A stretch of 64,000 nt of DNA, from the NCBI RefSeq assembly GCF_000969645.2, contig NZ_CP014222.1:1335813-1399812 (forward strand), in the 5' to 3' direction. This document shows positions 9,519-18,250 of this stretch, in pieces. The notes under the pieces are model-generated. The model worked only from the letters and a program-made list of their open reading frames with translations, searched no databases and was not told the DNA's origin. The translations under genes were made by a program, and so were the position numbers. Numbering within the stretch: position 1 is the stretch's first letter; each line of letters starts with the position of its first letter. This stretch comes from Janthinobacterium sp. B9-8 (GTDB taxonomy: Bacteria; Pseudomonadota; Gammaproteobacteria; Burkholderiales; Chitinibacteraceae).

Positions 9519-10403
9519 ATGAGCGATGATTCACAACGCCCCATAGTTGTAAAACGCATCAAAAAAGGCGGGCATGGCCATCATGGTGGCGCTTGGAAAA
9601 TTGCTTATGCCGACTTTGTAACGGCGATGATGGCCTTCTTTTTATTGATGTGGCTATTAGGCTCGGTCTCTAAGGGGACCATGAAGGGGATTACCAGTTA
9701 TTTTGCTAACCCGCTTAAAGTGTCGATGTCGGGTGGGGATGGTGCGGGCGACGCTACGTCTTTAATTAAGGGCGGCGGGAATGATTTAACCAAGCAAACG
9801 GGGCAGGTTAAAAAAGGTGATCCTCCTTCAGAAGCGGTTAAAGACAAAAAACGTCTATCAGAGTTAAAACAAAAATTTGAAGCTTTGATGGATAACAAAA
9901 TTAAAGAAAACTCGAAGCTTGCTCAATTTAAAAACCAATTAAAACTGGATATGGTTGCGGAAGGCTTAAGAATTCAAATTGTAGACGAGCAGAATCGGCC
10001 GATGTTTAAATCTGGCAGCTCGGATTTGGAGTCTTTTAGCCGGGATATGTTGCGGGAAATTGCAGAATTTTTAAATGAAGTCCCTAATGCTGTTTCATTA
10101 TCGGGGCATACCGATTCTTCCCGTTTTGCAGGCGGAGATGAAGGCTATAGCAACTGGGAGTTGTCTGCGGATCGTGCAAATGCCTCCCGCCGTGAATTGG
10201 TAGTGGGTGGTTTGTCAGATAAAAAAATATTACGCGTGAATGGCTTTGGCGATGTTGTGCCGCTTGATAAGAGCAATATCTACAACCCCGTTAATCGGCG
10301 GATTAGTATTGTGGTGTTAAACCATGACGCGGAAGACAATATTCGGCAGCAGGCAGGAAAGGGTCAGGAAGAAATTGCTCCAGTGAAAAAGACAGATCAA
10401 TGA
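9519..10403 (+). CDS. motB: Flagellar motor stator protein MotB
   Basis: Partner of MotA; anchors the stator to peptidoglycan. A short cytoplasmic N-terminus (KRIKKGGHGHHGGAW) leads to one membrane helix starting YADFVTAMMAFF. Asp32 is the proton-carrying residue and falls at the same number as in E. coli MotB. A plug/linker region follows, then an OmpA-like peptidoglycan-binding domain (about 155-275) with SGHTDSSRF. The last bases overlap the next gene by 4 bp (ATGA), suggesting translational coupling to the methyltransferase. Confidence 0.95.
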   Translation: MSDDSQRPIVVKRIKKGGHGHHGGAWKIAYADFVTAMMAFFLLMWLLGSVSKGTMKGITSYFANPLKVSMSGGDGAGDATSLIKGGGNDLTKQTGQVKKGDPPSEAVKDKKRLSELKQKFEALMDNKIKENSKLAQFKNQLKLDMVAEGLRIQIVDEQNRPMFKSGSSDLESFSRDMLREIAEFLNEVPNAVSLSGHTDSSRFAGGDEGYSNWELSADRANASRRELVVGGLSDKKILRVNGFGDVVPLDKSNIYNPVNRRISIVVLNHDAEDNIRQQAGKGQEEIAPVKKTDQ

Positions 10404-11119
10404 CGCAGGCATTGCGTTTTGCCATCATTCAATTATGCGCAATGATGATGGCTGCGCTGATGGTCAGTGTTTTTAAATGGCCCGCATTGCATTGGGCCAT
10501 TTTGGTTGCTCTTTTGTCTTTATTTGGGTCTTTACGCTGGCATGATGGAAAATGGTGGTGCTTTATTCATTTGGCATTTCCGTTTTTGTTGTTGCTGGGC
10601 TTTCATTTCTTGATTGATCCGCTTTGGTATCTGGCGGCACTTCTATTGTGCTGGATGATTTTTGGCGGCGTATTGCGTAATCGGGTTCCTCTTTATTTAA
10701 GCAATGCACGCGCATTAGAGCAATTGGCGGAGCAGGTTCCAAAAGGCGCGCGTTTACTGGATTTAGGCGCTGGAACCGGCACGGTACTGGCTTGGTTTGT
10801 TCGCCACCGGCCTGACGTGCAAGTCGATGGAATTGAGTTTTCATGGCTTCCCTGGTTGCTTGGCCGCATTCGTTTAGCCAATAGCAAAGCGGGCTGGCGA
10901 CATGGCGATGCGTTTGCCGCCGATTTAGCACTTTATGATGTGGTTTACGCTTATTTATCCCCTGAACCCATGAGCTTGCTTTGGACAAAGGCGCAAAAAG
11001 AAATGCGTCCGGGCAGCCTGTTAATTAGCAATAGCTTTGATATTCCCAATGTGCCACCTGAGCGCGTATGTAATATTGGAGATTGGAAAGGCAGCCGACT
11101 TTTAGTATGGAAAATCTAG
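10400..11119 (+). CDS. Membrane-associated class I SAM methyltransferase
   Basis: The N-terminal 90 residues are strongly hydrophobic, with about three or four membrane helices. A Rossmann-type methyltransferase domain follows, with SAM motif I reading LLDLGAGTGTVLAWF and an acidic motif II near VDGIEFS. The C-terminal half is short. The substrate is unknown. It overlaps motB by 4 bp and the HDOD gene by 13 bp, so it is co-translated with motility genes, but that does not prove a motility role. Confidence 0.75.
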   Translation: MTQALRFAIIQLCAMMMAALMVSVFKWPALHWAILVALLSLFGSLRWHDGKWWCFIHLAFPFLLLLGFHFLIDPLWYLAALLLCWMIFGGVLRNRVPLYLSNARALEQLAEQVPKGARLLDLGAGTGTVLAWFVRHRPDVQVDGIEFSWLPWLLGRIRLANSKAGWRHGDAFAADLALYDVVYAYLSPEPMSLLWTKAQKEMRPGSLLISNSFDIPNVPPERVCNIGDWKGSRLLVWKI

Positions 11120-12528
11120 CCCAAACTGCAGCAACAAGTAATGTCGCCTGGCTTGCCTATTGGGCGCGGCGTGGCCTGCCTATTTTGCAATCCAGCCGTG
11201 AGCAATTGCTGGCAGCTCTGCGTCGTGCAGATCGTCTGCATCCTTCTGATTTAGCCGATATCGTTTTAAAAGACCCGCTGCTTACCGCGCAAGCACTGCG
11301 TTATATTAATCAGCGGCAAAAAAGCAGCTTAGCGGCCGATATCACCACGATTAATGGCATTGTGATGCTGATGGGCATCGCTCCCTTTATCGAGCACTTT
11401 GCCCGAATGCCTGTGCTGGAAGAGGTTTTGCAAAGCCACCCCCGAACCATTGCCCGCATTCATAAGCACATTGCGGATAGTCGTTTTGCTGCAAAAATGG
11501 CGCGTGAGTTTGCTGGTGAGCGTTACGATGCACATTTGGACGAGGTTTTTGTTTCTGCTTTGTTTAGCCACGTGCCAGAAATACTTGAGCTATTAGCGCA
11601 CGATACAGATCTTTCCGCGCCACTTGGCCGGGATCAGCCCCACTCCTTACTGGCCGCTTGGTCGTTGCCGCCATCTTTAAGTGCATTGCTCACCAATACG
11701 GGCGGTGAAGTCTTGCCTAGACAGGCTTTGCAGCATGCTACATTGCAGCTGGCTCATTTGCTTGACCGAGGCTGGTGGCAGCCAGATGTAAGTAGCGCGC
11801 TACAAATCATGGCAGAAATACTGGGCACTAGCGTTGATGATGTTTGGCAGCGAACGAACCGCCTAATGTTGCAATACGCCCGCACTGAGCCGCAAAAACA
11901 AGGCTGGCCTGCTGCGCGCTGGTTGCCCATGTTGCCGGGCGAATGGCCACAGCCTGTTGTGGCCACACCGGCATCAGCGCCTGCGGCGCCAGCAAAACCT
12001 GAAGTTATCCGGCCTGAAGCAGATGTTCTTGCCGAGCGGATGCAGGCCTTGCATCTGGCAGGAGCGCAAGGTGCGCCAGCTAATCAGATCATGGGCTTGG
12101 CTGTGCGTGCTTTGGCCGAAGGGCTGGGAATGAGGCGTATTTTATTTGCCTTGCTGGTTGCCGGAGAAAACGCCATCAAAGCGCGTTTTGCCCACGGTAT
12201 TGAGGCGAGCGATCCTGCGCGGCAGCTCCATGTCAAGTTGGATGAGCCGCATCTGCTGACAAAGCTGATGCTCAAGCAGCAAAGCATTTGGCTGAACTCT
12301 GGTAATGCCGCGAGTTTAGAACCCATATTGCCTACTGGGTTCCGGGCCCAAATTGGGCAGGAAGATTTTTGTGCCATGTCGATTTTTGTAGGCGATAAAG
12401 CGGTCGGCATTATTTATGCAGACCGGCGAGGAGGGGATCGCCTTGCGGATGCACACTATCAACATTTCAAGCAGATTGGCTTGCTAACCAGCCGCGCTTT
12501 ATCTCATCACCCCGCTCAGCCTCGCTGA
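11107..12528 (+). CDS. HDOD domain protein with C-terminal GAF-like domain
   Basis: Residues about 15-230 form an HDOD domain, an HD-related signalling fold lacking the metal-binding His-Asp pair, seen in segments such as PSDLADIVLKDPLLTAQALR. An Ala/Pro-rich linker (about 285-310) is followed by a GAF-like sensor domain (about 320-470). Such proteins act in signalling linked to motility or the cell cycle. ATG 11107 is chosen; the upstream Met at 11083 would overlap the methyltransferase more. Exact function is unknown. Confidence 0.75.
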   Translation: MENLAQTAATSNVAWLAYWARRGLPILQSSREQLLAALRRADRLHPSDLADIVLKDPLLTAQALRYINQRQKSSLAADITTINGIVMLMGIAPFIEHFARMPVLEEVLQSHPRTIARIHKHIADSRFAAKMAREFAGERYDAHLDEVFVSALFSHVPEILELLAHDTDLSAPLGRDQPHSLLAAWSLPPSLSALLTNTGGEVLPRQALQHATLQLAHLLDRGWWQPDVSSALQIMAEILGTSVDDVWQRTNRLMLQYARTEPQKQGWPAARWLPMLPGEWPQPVVATPASAPAAPAKPEVIRPEADVLAERMQALHLAGAQGAPANQIMGLAVRALAEGLGMRRILFALLVAGENAIKARFAHGIEASDPARQLHVKLDEPHLLTKLMLKQQSIWLNSGNAASLEPILPTGFRAQIGQEDFCAMSIFVGDKAVGIIYADRRGGDRLADAHYQHFKQIGLLTSRALSHHPAQPR

Positions 12529-12544
12529 TTGTTTTAGGTTATTT

Positions 12545-13318
12545 ATGCTTGTTATTTCTTCACGTCAGAATCCTTTTTTTAAATCTTTATTAAAACTGTC
12601 TTCCAGCCGTCGTGAACGACGTAAAACAGGGCAAACCCTACTGGATGGCACGCACCTTTTACTTGCGCTGGCCGATGTAGGCGGTGAAGTTGAAAAAATT
12701 ATTCTGACGCCTGCTGCGCTAGATAATCCGGAAGTGATCGCCGTATTGCAGCGCTTTACGGCCGCACAATGCGTTATGGATGAAGCGTTGTTTGCCGAGC
12801 TAAGCGATTTGCCCAGCACCACCGGCATTATGGCGCTCTACCGTATCCCTGCTGTAGCTGCGGCTAAGACCAACGGTTTTTGCGTGTTGCTGGACGGAGT
12901 GCAAGATCCCGGTAACGTAGGGACGATTTTGCGCACCGCAGCGGCTTTTGGTGTTGATCAGGTGCTGCTGGCCGATGAATGCGCCGATATCTGGTCACCT
13001 AAGGTGTTGCGTGCAGGGATGGGTGCTCATTTTGTTTTAGAAATGCTTGAACACACAAACTTGCCTGCTTTTGCGGTTAAGTTTGATGGTGATTTAGCCG
13101 TTACCGTGCTTGAGCAAGCGATTGCCCCGTACCAAGCGAATTTGGCGGGTGATTTAGCCTTGGTTTTAGGCTCTGAAGGTGCGGGTGTCTCGCAAGAGAT
13201 GCAAGATTTGGCCCGCTTACGTCTCACCATCCCGATGGGGGGGCAGATTGAATCTTTAAATGTTGCAGCAGCTGCCGCCATTCTTTGCTACGAGCGGCAA
13301 AGACAGCTCAGTGCTTAA
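12545..13318 (+). CDS. TrmH/SpoU-family RNA 2'-O-methyltransferase
   Basis: SPOUT-fold RNA methyltransferase with an N-terminal substrate-binding domain (about 1-95; LSSSRRERRKTGQTLLDG) and the trefoil-knot catalytic domain (about 105-255). The three family motifs are seen: LDGVQDPGNVGTILRTA, ALVLGSEGAGVS, and IPMGGQIESLNVAAAAAI. The domain layout resembles 23S rRNA 2'-O-methyltransferases (RlmB/TsnR type), but the target nucleotide cannot be told from sequence. It converges on the carbonic anhydrase gene with a 10-bp gap. Confidence 0.9.
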   Translation: MLVISSRQNPFFKSLLKLSSSRRERRKTGQTLLDGTHLLLALADVGGEVEKIILTPAALDNPEVIAVLQRFTAAQCVMDEALFAELSDLPSTTGIMALYRIPAVAAAKTNGFCVLLDGVQDPGNVGTILRTAAAFGVDQVLLADECADIWSPKVLRAGMGAHFVLEMLEHTNLPAFAVKFDGDLAVTVLEQAIAPYQANLAGDLALVLGSEGAGVSQEMQDLARLRLTIPMGGQIESLNVAAAAAILCYERQRQLSA

Positions 13319-13328
13319 TAGGGCGTGA

Positions 13329-14318
13329 TTACATGCCTTCCATGACATTGCGTGCGTTAATGGCCTGAATGGGCCTTGCATTCATTGGGAATTCTTTCTG
13401 AAATCGGGCAATTTGCCTTGCTGAAATGCTAAGCGGGTTTTTCATCACCAGCCAGCGCACGCCTTCAGAGCAGGGTGGAGTGGTCAGAGAGCCCATAAAA
13501 GTATAAAAAGACTGGTCGAGCGGAAGTAAGGCGGCGGGGCTGTAAGTTAGCTTGTCAAAAGTACGTGTCTCATTATGGCCACTAGGCATTTTGTCCCAGA
13601 ATGCTTCGATCAGCGGGTTGTCTTGCGCGCCTTGCTGGATAAGCGCGGCAACTACGGCGAGTTTCCCTTCCTCACTTTTATGGACTAAATGCGCCACCAT
13701 TGGATAGCGAAGGCCACCAATGGCTTCTTCACTTGGCGTGTGAAAGTGAAATTGCAAAAGCTGATATTTGCTGCCTAATGCTTCAATAAAGCTGCCAGGG
13801 TCGATATTCAGTTGTATTGTATGGCCATTATTAACTACCGTTATTTTTGTCATGCCGTAGCTGAATTTAATCTTATCCATTTCTTGCGCATAACTGGTGG
13901 TGATATTAATGGGGGATTGCTCTTTTCCTTCAGTACACAAGGCGAAAGAAGGGCTCATGCTTCCCCAGTTGTTGGGGCCTGTACTGCCCCCTTCATAACC
14001 CCAATGGCCGCCTGCATGCGGTGCAGCGTGGTTTGCGGCTGCTGTGCCGTGCCCTGCGATGGGGACTTTGTGTTTTTTAGCAGTAGGACGAGGTGCGCTT
14101 ACGCGGGGAGGAATGCCGTGCTTGCCTGCGGGTGCAGCCTGCGGAATAGGCGTGGCATTGCTTACAGGCTCCTCATGACTGGCAGCTGGGGCATCATGAT
14201 TGGCTTTAGGTGTGTCAGGGCTCGCCTTTGCAGGGGGTTTGGCAGGCGCATCATGACTTGGCTCGCTGGCTGCCGCGAGGGTAAAGCTTAAGCTCATCAT
14301 GAGGAAAAGATAGCGCAT
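13329..14318 (-). CDS. Alpha-carbonic anhydrase, periplasmic, with His/Pro/Ala-rich linker
   Basis: Hydrates CO2 in the periplasm. After a signal peptide (about 1-18, SFTLAAA/SEP) comes an unusual low-complexity segment of about 90 residues rich in His, Pro, Ala and Lys with repeated NHDAPA/SHEEP-like units. The alpha-CA domain then runs from HWGYEGG (about 113) to the C-terminus. Zinc histidines are in QFHFHTPSEE and MVAHLVH; SLTTPPCSEGV and the proton-relay region are present. The family domain alone is about 220 residues, so the linker is the added part. It is divergent from the PilZ-like gene. Confidence 0.93.
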   Translation of the reverse strand: MRYLFLMMSLSFTLAAASEPSHDAPAKPPAKASPDTPKANHDAPAASHEEPVSNATPIPQAAPAGKHGIPPRVSAPRPTAKKHKVPIAGHGTAAANHAAPHAGGHWGYEGGSTGPNNWGSMSPSFALCTEGKEQSPINITTSYAQEMDKIKFSYGMTKITVVNNGHTIQLNIDPGSFIEALGSKYQLLQFHFHTPSEEAIGGLRYPMVAHLVHKSEEGKLAVVAALIQQGAQDNPLIEAFWDKMPSGHNETRTFDKLTYSPAALLPLDQSFYTFMGSLTTPPCSEGVRWLVMKNPLSISARQIARFQKEFPMNARPIQAINARNVMEGM

Positions 14319-14382
14319 GGTGTAAGTTCCAATTCAAGATTATTACGTGTCTTTTTGAAAGCTTAGCTGTCATCAGCGAAAA

Positions 14383-14404
14383 GACAACGTTGTCGCGGTA
14401 TAAT
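14383..14404 (+). promoter_or_regulatory. Palindrome plus -10 box upstream of the PilZ-like gene
   Basis: A perfect 12-bp palindrome GACAACGTTGTC (14383-14394) sits 4 bp upstream of a consensus TATAAT (14399-14404), 28 bp before the ATG of the next gene. No good -35 hexamer lies at the standard distance, so the palindrome may be an activator or repressor site. It also lies in the divergent gap with the carbonic anhydrase gene. Inference only. Confidence 0.4.
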
Positions 14405-14431
14405 TTATAAAAACAACCTAGGTTAAGCCCT

Positions 14432-14938
14432 ATGAATCAGCTTCCTATTCCTGATGGTGTGCATTTCTCAGCCCATTTACCTTTGGTATGGCACAGCGTG
14501 TGGCAGCAAAGTGCCTTTGAGGCAACGCGCTACCTTGCCGTTTTGGCCGAGTTTGAGTCCACAAGTGATGAGCGCAGCCATGCGCAAGATGCCTTGCATG
14601 CAAAGCTGGACTTGATGCTACTCTGGACGGCTAAAAATGCCAGTCATAATCTGCCTGCAGCTAAAGAAGTAGTGGTTGGTTTAGAAACGATCTCCTGGCG
14701 TGATGTGGCTGCCTTGCCTGTGGGGGCGCATGGTGCCCTAGCAATCAGTCTTTCGCAGGTATTGCCTTTTCCCTTGCAATTGCCTGCTGAAATTGTTTCA
14801 TGCGTAGGGGCTGATCAAGCGTATACAGTAACGGCCCGTTTGCTATTAAAAGAAGAAGCTTTACGGGATTGGTTTGAGCGCACGGTATTTAGGAATCATC
14901 GTCACATAGTGCATGCCGAGCGCGGAGCACAAGCGTGA
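14432..14938 (+). CDS. Conserved protein, possibly atypical PilZ (c-di-GMP receptor-like)
   Basis: A soluble protein of 168 residues without signal peptide. The N-terminal part (GVHFSAHLPLVW), helical middle (SDERSHAQDALHAKLDLMLLW) and beta-rich C-terminal half (SWRDVAALPVGAHGALAISL, then LPAEIV) resemble the atypical PilZ-type proteins of betaproteobacteria, but the canonical RxxxR and DxSxxG motifs of c-di-GMP-binding PilZ domains are not seen. The assignment rests on overall pattern and is weak. Its TGA overlaps the ung start. Confidence 0.5.
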   Translation: MNQLPIPDGVHFSAHLPLVWHSVWQQSAFEATRYLAVLAEFESTSDERSHAQDALHAKLDLMLLWTAKNASHNLPAAKEVVVGLETISWRDVAALPVGAHGALAISLSQVLPFPLQLPAEIVSCVGADQAYTVTARLLLKEEALRDWFERTVFRNHRHIVHAERGAQA

Positions 14939-15609
14939 TGACGTTGCCTGCCGCATGGCAGCCTTTAGTGAGTGATGTATTGCAAAGTGCAAAGTGGCAG
15001 CAGTTGAGTGCATTTTTAGATGCTGAGCTTGCTGCAGGTAAGCTGATTTATCCTAAACCATCACAATGGTTTGCTGCGCTTGAATATATGAAGCCAGAGC
15101 AGGTCAGGGTGGTTGTGCTTGGACAAGACCCTTATCATGGCGCGGGCCAGGCGCATGGCTTGAGCTTTTCTGTGCCCATCGGCGTTAAACCGCCGCCATC
15201 CTTAGTCAATATCTTTAAAGAAGTTGCGCGCGATTTGGGCCACAGCCCACCTCAGCATGGCAATCTGGAGCCTTGGGCGGCGCAGGGTGTTTTGTTGCTC
15301 AATTGTGTGCTAACCGTTGAGGCCGATAAGGCCGCTTCGCACGCCAGGCAGGGCTGGGAAGCGCTGACCGATGCTTTAATTAAATCACTAGCCGAACAGC
15401 ACAGCCATATCGTATTTATGCTTTGGGGCGCTTATGCGCAAAAGAAGCAAGCCTTGATTGATGCCAATCGGCATTGCATCTTGTGTTCAGCTCATCCTTC
15501 GCCGTTATCTGTCTATCGCGGTTTTATTGGCAATGGGCATTTTTCCGCTGCAAACCGCTATCTACTCGCTCAGGGCAAATCGGCTATTTTGTGGGAAATT
15601 AGCGAGTGA
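14938..15609 (+). CDS. ung: Uracil-DNA glycosylase (family 1)
   Basis: Removes uracil from DNA, starting base excision repair. The family 1 catalytic motif GQDPYHG (catalytic Asp about residue 65), the uracil-binding PPPSLVNIFKE segment, LLLNCVLTVE and the HPSPLSVYRGF DNA-intercalation loop are all present in the usual order. ATG 14938 overlaps the preceding stop (TGATG); a GTG at 14935 is the alternative. Length 223 residues is normal. The next gene starts at an overlapping GTG. Confidence 0.97.
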   Translation: MTLPAAWQPLVSDVLQSAKWQQLSAFLDAELAAGKLIYPKPSQWFAALEYMKPEQVRVVVLGQDPYHGAGQAHGLSFSVPIGVKPPPSLVNIFKEVARDLGHSPPQHGNLEPWAAQGVLLLNCVLTVEADKAASHARQGWEALTDALIKSLAEQHSHIVFMLWGAYAQKKQALIDANRHCILCSAHPSPLSVYRGFIGNGHFSAANRYLLAQGKSAILWEISE

Positions 15610-16490
15610 GCCATCTCTTAGTCTTTGATATTGGCGGTACACAAATTAAATACGGCATCGTCAGCGATACGGGTGAAGTGCGCCATGCTGAAGTTCAAAA
15701 CACTTGCGCGGCAGATGGCGGGCCTGCTTTATTGGAGAGGTTGCGGTTCCTCGCCCAGCCTTTGATTAAGCAATATCAGCCTATTGGCATTGCAATAAGC
15801 AGCCTTGGTCTGATCGAGCCTCTTCGTGGCACGGTACTTGGCGCTGCCGAAGCCGTGCCGGATTACCCCGGAATAGCGCTGATCCCTGCTTTTGAAACCG
15901 CTTTTGGCTTGCCCACGACCGCAGAAAATGATGTGAACTGCGTGGCCTTGGCCGAAGGCTGGACGGGTGCAGCACAGGGTGTAGGCGATTATCTTGCGAT
16001 TGCCATTGGCACAGGCATTGGCGGTGGCATTGTTTTGGGTGGGCGCTTACATCGTGGACATCGCGCCGCAGCTGGTGAATGGGGCTATATGAAGATCGGC
16101 GGGCAAGTCTGGGAATCGCAAGCGTCGATGTCAGGCTTAGTACGTCTCTCAGAAGCAGCAACAGGTGAGGCTGAGTTAAATGGAAAAATAATCTTTGCTC
16201 GCCTAGATGTAGGGGATGCCCTGATGCAAAAGGTGGTGGCTGAGTGGCTGGATTTACTGGCCATGGGGATTGCCAATTTAATCTACGCCTTCAATCCGGA
16301 AAAAATCGTGCTAGGCGGTGGCATTGCCGGAAGGGGCGAGGTTTTTTTGAAAGCCATTCGCAATGCTGTTGATCAACAACTTTTACCTGATTTTAAAACA
16401 ATGACTGAGCTGGTGCTCGCAACCGCAGGCAATCATGCGGGTATGTTGGGTGCTGTACGTAACTGGCTGATGACACATAGGGGCGCATAA
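15606..16490 (+). CDS. ROK family sugar kinase
   Basis: Cytoplasmic sugar kinase. The ATP-binding DIGGTQIKYGIV motif is at the N-terminus, and AIGTGIGGGIVLGG with the HRAAAGEWGYM segment follows. The second, C-terminal phosphate motif is FNPEKIVLGGGIAGRG. The cysteine zinc motif of classic ROK repressors/kinases is not evident and there is no HTH domain, so this is a kinase rather than a regulator. Immediately upstream of a GH9 hydrolase gene without a gap, it probably phosphorylates the sugar that enzyme releases (glucosamine, GlcNAc or glucose); which one is an inference. Confidence 0.88.
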   Translation: MSHLLVFDIGGTQIKYGIVSDTGEVRHAEVQNTCAADGGPALLERLRFLAQPLIKQYQPIGIAISSLGLIEPLRGTVLGAAEAVPDYPGIALIPAFETAFGLPTTAENDVNCVALAEGWTGAAQGVGDYLAIAIGTGIGGGIVLGGRLHRGHRAAAGEWGYMKIGGQVWESQASMSGLVRLSEAATGEAELNGKIIFARLDVGDALMQKVVAEWLDLLAMGIANLIYAFNPEKIVLGGGIAGRGEVFLKAIRNAVDQQLLPDFKTMTELVLATAGNHAGMLGAVRNWLMTHRGA

Positions 16491-18185
16491 ATGAAAATAT
16501 TATTGAATCACCTTGGTTTTGAATTGGCAGGGCAAAAAGTCGCCATTATTGATGCGCCCACTGATTTTGCAGCGCGCCATTTTAGTGTTTATCACGCAGA
16601 GAGCCGCGAGCTGGCTTTTGCGGGCGAGATCAAGCAAAGCGGTAGCGTAGATCATTGGGGCGAGGGCAAGTGGCATTACTGGACGGCTGATTTCACTGCT
16701 CTGGATGCTGAGGGCGAGTATTTTCTGGTAGTCGATGGTATCAACCCTCCTTTTACCTCGCACACTTTTAGCATTGCGAAAAAACTATTTTCTGAGCAAA
16801 TCCTGTCGGATATCGTGCATTACATCAAAGGCCAGCGTTGCACCGGCCTATACGATGAAGCCGATCGCAGTCGCCTCAAATGGGGTAGTGAAGAGCGCCG
16901 CGATGTGCATGGCGGTTGGTATGATGCTTCGGGAGATTGCTCTAAATACCTGAGCCATTTGTCGTTTGCTAATTTTATGAATCCACAGCAAACGCCGCAA
17001 GTGGTGTGGAATTTGCTCGACGGCTTGGCGCAATTGCCGCCGCAATCCAAATGGTTTAATGAAAGAATCGTCGACGAAGCCTTGCACGGTGCTGATTACC
17101 TGCTGCGTATGCAAGATCCGGCGGGTTATTTTTATATCACTGTATTTGATCAATGGTCTAAAGACGAAAATCGCCGTGATATTTGCGCTTATGAAACGCA
17201 AAAAGGCGAGAAGTTTGCCAACTATCAAGCCGCCTATCGTCAGGGCGGCGGCGTAGCGATTGCCGCTTTGGCGCGCGCATCGGTTTTGCAGCGAGATGGC
17301 GAGTTTAGCCGCGCTCAATATCTGCAAGCAGCGCAGCGTGGTTTTGCCCATCTTGAGCAGTACAATCTTGAATACTTAGATAATGGCGTTGAAAATATTA
17401 TCGACGATTACTGTGCCTTGCTAGCGGCTTGCGAGTTACTGGCAGTGAGTGGCGAAGGGGTTTATGCAGATGCCGCTGCACGGCGTGTTTTAAATCTGTT
17501 GGAACGACAAACGGCGGATGGTTGGTTTAAAGCCGATACCGCGGGCGAGCGTAGTTATTTTCATGCAAGCGACGCGGGCCTGCCTTATATCGCATTGATG
17601 CGCTTTGTTGAAGTTGTGCCAGGCTCACCTTTAGTTGGGCGAATTCGTGAAGTGCTGCGTTGTGCTTTTAAGTATGAATTCAAGATCACTTTTGCTAGCG
17701 TAAACAATCCCTTTGGCTATCCGCGCCAGTTTGTTAAACAAGCTGGCGACGTAGGACGCGAGCAGTTTTTTATTCCACATGACAATGGCACTGGCTATTG
17801 GTGGCAGGGCGAGAACGCTAGGCTAGGCTCGATTGCGGCAGCCAGCTCACGCGCACAAACGCTGTTTGCCGAAGAATCGTCCCTAGTCACACAATTGGCA
17901 AAATACGAGCAAGCCGTGCTAGATTGGCTGCTGGGTGCAAACCCATTTGATGCCTGCATGCTGCAAGGCTGGGGTCGCAATAACCCACGCTATGAAGTCG
18001 GCTTTTATAATGCGCCGGGTGGAGTGTGCAATGGCATTACGAGTGGCTTGAATGATGAGAACGATATCGACTTTAAAAAGTCTGAAATAGCCACGATGGC
18101 CAATAGCTGGCGCTGGACAGAGCAATGGATGCCACACGGTGCCTGGCTATTCTTGGCGCTCAGCACGAGAATTGGCACAAACTAA
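16491..18185 (+). CDS. Glycoside hydrolase family 9 (probable exo-glucosaminidase/cellodextrinase type)
   Basis: 564 residues with no signal peptide, so probably cytoplasmic. An N-terminal Ig-like CelD_N domain (about 1-90) is followed by the alpha6/alpha6 GH9 barrel. The nucleophile/base region reads HGGWYDASGDCSKYLSHL; this DASGD variant, in place of the cellulase DAGD, is known from GH9 enzymes of the vibrio type that act on glucosamine oligomers. The C-terminal GLNDENDIDF probably holds the catalytic acid. It starts directly after the ROK kinase stop, so a two-gene unit for chitosan or chitin oligomer use is likely. A cellobiose role cannot be excluded. Confidence 0.85.
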   Translation: MKILLNHLGFELAGQKVAIIDAPTDFAARHFSVYHAESRELAFAGEIKQSGSVDHWGEGKWHYWTADFTALDAEGEYFLVVDGINPPFTSHTFSIAKKLFSEQILSDIVHYIKGQRCTGLYDEADRSRLKWGSEERRDVHGGWYDASGDCSKYLSHLSFANFMNPQQTPQVVWNLLDGLAQLPPQSKWFNERIVDEALHGADYLLRMQDPAGYFYITVFDQWSKDENRRDICAYETQKGEKFANYQAAYRQGGGVAIAALARASVLQRDGEFSRAQYLQAAQRGFAHLEQYNLEYLDNGVENIIDDYCALLAACELLAVSGEGVYADAAARRVLNLLERQTADGWFKADTAGERSYFHASDAGLPYIALMRFVEVVPGSPLVGRIREVLRCAFKYEFKITFASVNNPFGYPRQFVKQAGDVGREQFFIPHDNGTGYWWQGENARLGSIAAASSRAQTLFAEESSLVTQLAKYEQAVLDWLLGANPFDACMLQGWGRNNPRYEVGFYNAPGGVCNGITSGLNDENDIDFKKSEIATMANSWRWTEQWMPHGAWLFLALSTRIGTN

Positions 18186-18191
18186 TGTAGG

Positions 18192-18217
18192 GTGGGTAAA
18201 TGTTTTATTTTACCCAC
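18192..18217. repeat. Short palindromic element after the GH9 gene
   Basis: GTGGGTAAA (18192-18200) and TTTACCCAC (18209-18217) form a perfect 9-bp inverted repeat with an 8-nt loop. No T run follows, so it is not a standard terminator. TAGGGTGGGT-type palindromes are a common kind of dispersed small repeat in bacterial genomes, which this may be. Confidence 0.5.
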
Positions 18218-18250
18218 GCGCTAATAGCGATGATTTAAAAGGAAAACAAA

